A stretch of DNA of 64,000 nt from the NCBI RefSeq assembly GCF_014654785.1, contig NZ_BNBD01000001.1, forward strand, positions 992,001-1,056,000, given 5' to 3'. Positions 60,592-64,000 of the stretch are shown piece after piece. Each line of letters starts with the position of its first letter. Positions within the stretch are counted from its first letter, which is position 1. The position numbers and the translations under genes were made by a program. The notes below the pieces were generated by a model. That model was given only the letters and a program-made list of their open reading frames with translations. It made no database searches and was not told the DNA's origin. This DNA comes from Streptomyces mashuensis. Its GTDB lineage: Bacteria > Actinomycetota > Actinomycetes > Streptomycetales > Streptomycetaceae.

Positions 60592-61590
60592 TCAGAACGC
60601 GTTGCAGGCGCGGAAGATGTGGGCGAACGAGGCCAGCGACGCCTGCCCGTCGAAGGCGACGTATTCCGGCAGCAGCGCGTCCGGCGCCCATTTCTGCTTG
60701 TAGGCCAGCTGGGTCTGGGCCGGGTACAGCGCCTCGCCGTGCTCCCACAGGAAGTGCATGAGCCACTGGAACGCGGGGCTGTGCCCGGGCAGTTCATTCG
60801 CCTCGTCCAGGCCGGTGAAGGGGGTGAAGCCGAAGTGCAGCCACTCCACGCCCTCCTCCCGGAACCGCTCGATGGCGTGCGCGTTGATGGCCTCCATCAG
60901 CCCCGGCGAGCCGCTGGGGATGCGGCGGCTGAGGTCGTGCATCCAGCCGGCGCGGCTGCCGTAGACGGGGGAGTACGAGATGTAGGCCACCGGCGCGCCG
61001 TCGATCGTGCCGACGAACAGCCGCCGGTGCTGCTGGGCGTCCCCGCCGAGCTGGCCCACCAGGAACTCCAGCGGCCGGGCCTGCTCGCCCTTGGAGCCGA
61101 GCCAGGCGTTGTCGATGGCCTCCAGCGCGGTGTGGTAGTCGCCGGCCGGCACCTCGGCGATCTCCAGGCCGTTGCGCAGCGCCCGGGAGATCTTGTTGCG
61201 CAGCTGGACGAACCGGCCGCCGCGCAGCGAGAACTCCGGCAGCGAGACGGCCCAGGAGGCGCCGATCTGGTTGACCGTGAAGCCCTGCGCGGCGTACCGC
61301 TCGGCGTCGTGGCGCTGGAGCTGCACGCCGACCAGCCGCAGCCCCTGGCCGCGGACGTGCTCGGTGAAGCGGCGCAGCAGGGTGTCGTACGTCTCCGGCG
61401 CGGCGAACGGGCCGCCGAGCTGCACCGCGAAGCGGCCCGTCGTGCGGTAGACGATCACGCCGTCGGCGCCCGGGGTGGTGAACACGCTGTTGCCGCTGTT
61501 CAGCGTGAGGAACGAACTGGAATTCTCTGCCTGGGTGTGTGTGCGGACGGCCCGGAGAACCGGGTTCTCCGCGGTGGCGGTTGCGGACAC
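60592..61590 (-). CDS. DUF2156 protein (MprF-type aminoacyl-tRNA transferase domain)
   Basis: This 332-residue soluble protein is a stand-alone DUF2156 domain, the tandem GNAT-fold catalytic domain of MprF and LysX. Conserved blocks are FLTLNSGNSVFTTPGADGVIVYRT, GGPFAAPETYDTLLRRFTEHV, KISRALRNGLEIAEVP, VAYISYSPVYGSRAGWMHDLSRRIPSGSPGLMEAINAHAIERFREEG and YKQKWAPDALLPEYVAF. Relatives move an amino acid from aminoacyl-tRNA to a lipid or peptide. There are no membrane helices, unlike MprF. The GTG at 61588-61590 has AAGGGGAC 8 bases upstream. It starts the operon and faces away from a tRNA-like gene 172 bp upstream. Confidence 0.88.
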   Translation of the reverse strand: MSATATAENPVLRAVRTHTQAENSSSFLTLNSGNSVFTTPGADGVIVYRTTGRFAVQLGGPFAAPETYDTLLRRFTEHVRGQGLRLVGVQLQRHDAERYAAQGFTVNQIGASWAVSLPEFSLRGGRFVQLRNKISRALRNGLEIAEVPAGDYHTALEAIDNAWLGSKGEQARPLEFLVGQLGGDAQQHRRLFVGTIDGAPVAYISYSPVYGSRAGWMHDLSRRIPSGSPGLMEAINAHAIERFREEGVEWLHFGFTPFTGLDEANELPGHSPAFQWLMHFLWEHGEALYPAQTQLAYKQKWAPDALLPEYVAFDGQASLASFAHIFRACNAF

Positions 61591-61762
61591 TCGATGTCCC
61601 CTTCCCAATGAATCGCGGTGGGGAGAGTAGAGCATGGACCGGGCGGCGCCGGAAAGTGACGGATGATGATTTCTCTTTGTGTCAGTGGTGCGTCAGCCGG
61701 GTATCAGAGCGGGCTGTCAGTCTGGTTCTCGTGAACGGCACGGAAGAACGGGCCGGGAACGA

Positions 61763-61855
<93 letters not shown>

Positions 61856-61862
61856 CCGAAAG

Positions 61863-61878
61863 GCCGTGGAAGCACGGC
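61863..61878 (+). terminator. hairpin after the tRNA-like gene
   Basis: GCCGTG (61863-61868), loop GAAG and CACGGC (61873-61878) form a perfect 6-bp hairpin 8 bases after the tRNA-like sequence, which suggests a separate transcription unit. Confidence 0.5.
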
Positions 61879-62143
61879 GCGAAATACGCAGAAGAATTGA
61901 CCACCGAGAGGTGCGAAGGAATTCATGGACGTGGGGCGGGCGTAGTGCGGCGGAATTCTCCGCCGGGTGCGCCGGTCTCGTGCGGCTGCCCCTCACCCGG
62001 CTTTCCCCCGGGCCGGTGAAGGGCGTGACGTCTCGGCGGGTCGTATGCACGGATACGGCCCGCCGGGACTTTTTTGTGGCCGCGTGGCCGCGGCGGCACC
62101 GTCCCGGATGCCGTCCGCCTCGTTCCCCCGTCCGGGAGTTCCC

Positions 62144-62623
62144 GTGGACACCAGCGAACTGGACCGCGCGTACCAAGAGTTGCTGACCGCCGCCGAGTCG
62201 CTCGGCGCGGCCCCGGCGCTCTCCGAGGCCGGCCGTACCGCGGCCGACTGGCTGCTCGTGCACGTCGCGCTCACCGACGACATGCTCGCCCGCGCCGCCG
62301 GCGCCCTGCTGGCCGACCGCGCCGCGTGCGTGGACAACGCGGCGGCCATGTCCCGGGTGGTCATCGCCCAGACCGTGGCCGCCACCACCTACGCCGAACG
62401 TCTAGCACTCGTCCGGCAAAGTGCTGAGCGTTTACTGGGCCTGTTGGGGGAGTTGCCCGCGGCCTCGGCCGGCGCCGGAGTCCGGGTCCGCCTGGTGGAC
62501 CGGGCCGGCCGTGAAGTCTTCGACGACGAGTTGTGCTGGGCCGATGTCCTCCTGACGCGGGCCCGTGACCATCTTCCGGGCCACGTCAGGACGTTGCGCG
62601 CGGTCGCGGCCGGCCACGGCTGA
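62144..62623 (+). CDS. small helical protein, unknown function
   Basis: This 159-residue soluble protein starts at a GTG (62144-62146) with GGGAG 6 bases upstream. It is mostly helical (SELDRAYQELLTAAESLG, AADWLLVHVALTDDMLARAAGALLADRA, VVIAQTVAATTYAERLALVRQSAERLLGLLGEL) and has a hydrophobic strand GVRVRLVDRAGREVF. The helical parts look like a DinB or mycothiol-transferase-type bundle, but the metal histidines are not convincing. It lies between the tRNA-like gene and the SARP regulator, both also on the plus strand. Confidence 0.6.
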   Translation: MDTSELDRAYQELLTAAESLGAAPALSEAGRTAADWLLVHVALTDDMLARAAGALLADRAACVDNAAAMSRVVIAQTVAATTYAERLALVRQSAERLLGLLGELPAASAGAGVRVRLVDRAGREVFDDELCWADVLLTRARDHLPGHVRTLRAVAAGHG

Positions 62624-62634
62624 GGCGTGCGCCA

Positions 62635-62664
62635 CCCCGGGTCGCCGGTCTCCGCGGCCCGGGG
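62635..62664 (+). terminator. hairpin before the SARP gene
   Basis: CCCCGGG (62635-62641) pairs with CCCGGGG (62658-62664) after the stop of the 159-residue protein gene; A-rich DNA follows. The 16-base loop makes it a weak candidate. Confidence 0.35.
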
Positions 62665-62670
62665 GGATGG

Positions 62671-62697
62671 TGAAAAAATACCGTCGTGAAGTAATAT
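62671..62697 (+). promoter_or_regulatory. candidate SARP promoter
   Basis: TGAAAA (62671-62676) and TAATAT (62692-62697), 15 bp apart, lie in the most AT-rich stretch near the SARP gene. The short spacer makes it tentative. Confidence 0.3.
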
Positions 62698-62707
62698 TTT
62701 GAGTGAG

Positions 62708-62731
62708 GGTCCTGCCAGGGGGGTGAGGACC
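62708..62731. promoter_or_regulatory. inverted repeat in the SARP leader
   Basis: GGTCCT (62708-62713) and AGGACC (62726-62731) are perfect inverted repeats with a 12-base centre, about 95 bp before the SARP start. This is a possible operator. Confidence 0.35.
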
Positions 62732-62825
62732 AGTGCGCCGTGTGCTGCGAGCCGAGCGACGTGTGTCCGTCAACACGAGCAACACCACCCTCATCCAGTG
62801 CACAGAGCGGCAAAGGGAGACAGTC

Positions 62826-63626
62826 GTGCTGAGCTTCTCGATACTCGGAGCCTTGGAGATCCGCACCCCGCGTGGGCCGGCAGAGATCCCCGGAGGGCTC
62901 CAACGCACCCTCGTCCAGGCGTTGTTGGTCAGCGAGGGGCAGGCCATCGCGGGGGACACCCTCATCGACGAGATGTGGGGGGAGTCCGTGCCGGAGAACG
63001 AGGCCAACGCCCTGCAGGCGCACGTGAGCAGATTACGGAGGCGGCTGAAGGACCTGGAGCCCGAACGGCCGGCCTCCCGCCTGAGCATGCACCCCTCGGG
63101 CTACCGCCTGGCCGTCGCCTCCGGCGAACTCGACGCCGCCCATTTCGTCGCCCTGGTCAAGCAGGCCGAGGTGGTCAGCGCCACCGACCCCGGTGAGTCG
63201 GCCGCCCTGACCCGGGCCGCCCTGTCCATGTGGCGCGGGCCGGTCTTCGGCGGACACGCCGGCGGATCGGTCTGCCAGACGGCGGCGGCGCGGTACGAGG
63301 AGTACCGCATGCGTGCCCTGGAGCTGTTCTTCGACGCCGAACTGCGGGCCGGCCGCCACTCGGCCATCCTCGCCGAGCTGCACGAGGCCCACGCCGGCAA
63401 TCCGCTGCGCGAGTACTTCTGCGAACAGCTCATGATCGCGCTGTACCGCTCGGGCCGGCAGGCCGACGCGCTGGACACCTACCGGCGCATGTGGCACCGC
63501 CTCTCCGAGGAGCTGGGCGTGGAGCCCTCGCCGTCCCTGCGGCGCGTGGAGCACGCCATCCTCTCGCACCACCCGGCCCTCAGCACGGTGGGCGACGCGC
63601 GCTCCGCCCTGCTGGAGACGGTCTGA
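62826..63626 (+). CDS. SARP-family transcriptional activator
   Basis: This 266-residue activator has an OmpR-like winged-helix domain (SFSILGALEIRTPRGPAEIPGGLQRTLVQALLVSEGQ, then SVPENEANALQAHVSRLRRRL) followed by a bacterial transcriptional activation domain (ALELFFDAELRAGRHSAILAELHEAHAGNPLREYFCEQLMIALYRSGRQADALDTYRRM). These are the two domains of small SARPs such as ActII-ORF4, which switch on antibiotic clusters. The GTG at 62826 has GGGAG 8 bases upstream. The neighbouring ketosynthase end, FabI and desaturase make it the probable activator of a nearby pathway. Confidence 0.92.
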   Translation: MLSFSILGALEIRTPRGPAEIPGGLQRTLVQALLVSEGQAIAGDTLIDEMWGESVPENEANALQAHVSRLRRRLKDLEPERPASRLSMHPSGYRLAVASGELDAAHFVALVKQAEVVSATDPGESAALTRAALSMWRGPVFGGHAGGSVCQTAAARYEEYRMRALELFFDAELRAGRHSAILAELHEAHAGNPLREYFCEQLMIALYRSGRQADALDTYRRMWHRLSEELGVEPSPSLRRVEHAILSHHPALSTVGDARSALLETV

Positions 63627-63650
63627 GCCGCGGCGGCGTCCGGTCGTCAC

Positions 63651-63717
63651 GACGAGGCCGGTGGGTGGGGAGGGGACGGACCGCTGGTCCGTCCCCTCCC
63701 CACCCACCGGCCTCGTC
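63651..63717. terminator. 32-bp perfect hairpin between convergent genes
   Basis: Bases 63651-63682 are exactly complementary to 63686-63717, with only GCT in the loop. It lies between the SARP gene and the ketosynthase gene, which converge, so it probably ends transcription from both. The 32-bp uninterrupted stem is much longer than the other terminators in this window. Confidence 0.75.
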
Positions 63718-63740
63718 CCATGTGGGTGACGGGCGCATGC

Positions 63741-63780
63741 CTTCGCCCCCTCCCCGGCCACGGCCGGAAAGGGGGCGAAG
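63741..63780 (-). terminator. second hairpin, after the ketosynthase gene
   Basis: CTTCGCCCCC (63741-63750) pairs with GGGGGCGAAG (63771-63780); an inner CCGGCC/GGCCGG stem (63754-63767) with loop AC sits inside. It lies 12 bp beyond the ketosynthase stop. Confidence 0.6.
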
Positions 63781-63792
63781 GGCCCCGGCGGG

Positions 63793-64000
63793 TCATGCGG
63801 CCGCGATGGCCAGCACCACGTTCTGCCCGCCGAACCCGCAGGAGTTGCTGAGGGTCAGGTCGGTGCGGACCTCCGTGGGGGTGTCGGCGACCTTCACCTC
63901 CACCCGCGGGTCGAGCACCGACAGGTTGGCCGTGGGCGGTACGACCCCCTGCTCCATCGCCAGGACGGAGAACGCGGCCTCCACCGCGCCGGCCGCGCCC
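63793..64000 (-). CDS. beta-ketoacyl synthase, C-terminal fragment (runs off right edge)
   Basis: About 69 codons of the C-terminus are visible. AAGAVEAAFSVLAMEQGVVPPTANL matches the region around the last catalytic part of FabF/KS proteins, where GAAG precedes V-E-A. The ending NSCGFGGQNVVLAI is the terminal glycine-rich motif of condensing enzymes. It could be FabF-like or a type II polyketide KS; the Q in place of T in the final motif is seen in specialised synthases. The catalytic cysteine and first histidine lie outside the window. The two hairpins after its stop separate it from the SARP gene. Confidence 0.85.
   Translation of the reverse strand, partial: GAAGAVEAAFSVLAMEQGVVPPTANLSVLDPRVEVKVADTPTEVRTDLTLSNSCGFGGQNVVLAIAAA

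Overview
The window comes from a high-GC actinobacterium, almost certainly a Streptomyces. Third codon positions are nearly all G or C, GTG starts and 4-base stop/start overlaps are frequent, and the content is typical of the genus: EshA-type encapsulin shells, a SARP regulator, a roadblock/LC7 protein and many secreted hydrolases. About 50 genes are supported. No rRNA, CRISPR array, insertion sequence or prophage was seen.

Left part (1-13.5 kb). A carbohydrate ABC operon (binding protein, two permeases, start of a glycoside hydrolase) runs leftward. A PAP2 phosphatase gene is divergent from a five-gene family-5 ABC transporter. An inverted repeat matching the published Nur box overlaps that transporter's predicted promoter, which identifies it as the nickel importer nikABCDE. 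A 1124-residue LysX (lysyl-phosphatidylglycerol synthase fused to lysyl-tRNA synthetase) meets nikE tail to tail.

Middle part (13.5-41.5 kb). Two tandem family 2B encapsulin shell genes have no recognisable cargo enzyme beside them, and the two genes share a 113-bp identical block. After them come a phosphodiester glycosidase, a PI-PLC/GDPD-like enzyme, a SWIM/SNF2 pair, a phosphoesterase-MFS-TolB-like operon, a roadblock protein, a large SKI2/DUF3516-type RNA helicase, and a heterodimeric ABC exporter whose two ATPase domains have complementary degenerate motifs. A PNGase A-like protein and a divergent MarR/ABC exporter pair follow.

Right-middle part (41.4-56.7 kb). A lutABC lactate-oxidation operon ends in a CaiB-type CoA-transferase gene. 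Then come YjbQ, a D,D-carboxypeptidase, an Lrp regulator and a FUSC-type membrane protein whose upstream regions share an identical 13-mer, an ArsR-like regulator, a Tat-exported alpha/beta hydrolase, a lactonase, a degenerate CbiX-like protein, a GlcNAc kinase-like protein and uracil-DNA glycosylase.

Right end (56.7-64 kb). A leftward operon encodes a DUF2156 (MprF-type aminoacyl-tRNA transferase) protein, a 54-residue small protein, a three-His-box fatty acid desaturase, an MFS transporter and an InhA/FabI-type enoyl reductase. Just upstream, on the other strand, lies a class II tRNA-like gene with perfect acceptor and T arms but a closed hairpin in place of an anticodon loop. Beyond it are a SARP regulator, a 32-bp perfect hairpin and the end of a ketosynthase gene, so this looks like the edge of a lipid-type biosynthetic cluster. 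A non-decoding tRNA beside a tRNA-dependent transferase gene is the best candidate for an undescribed system.
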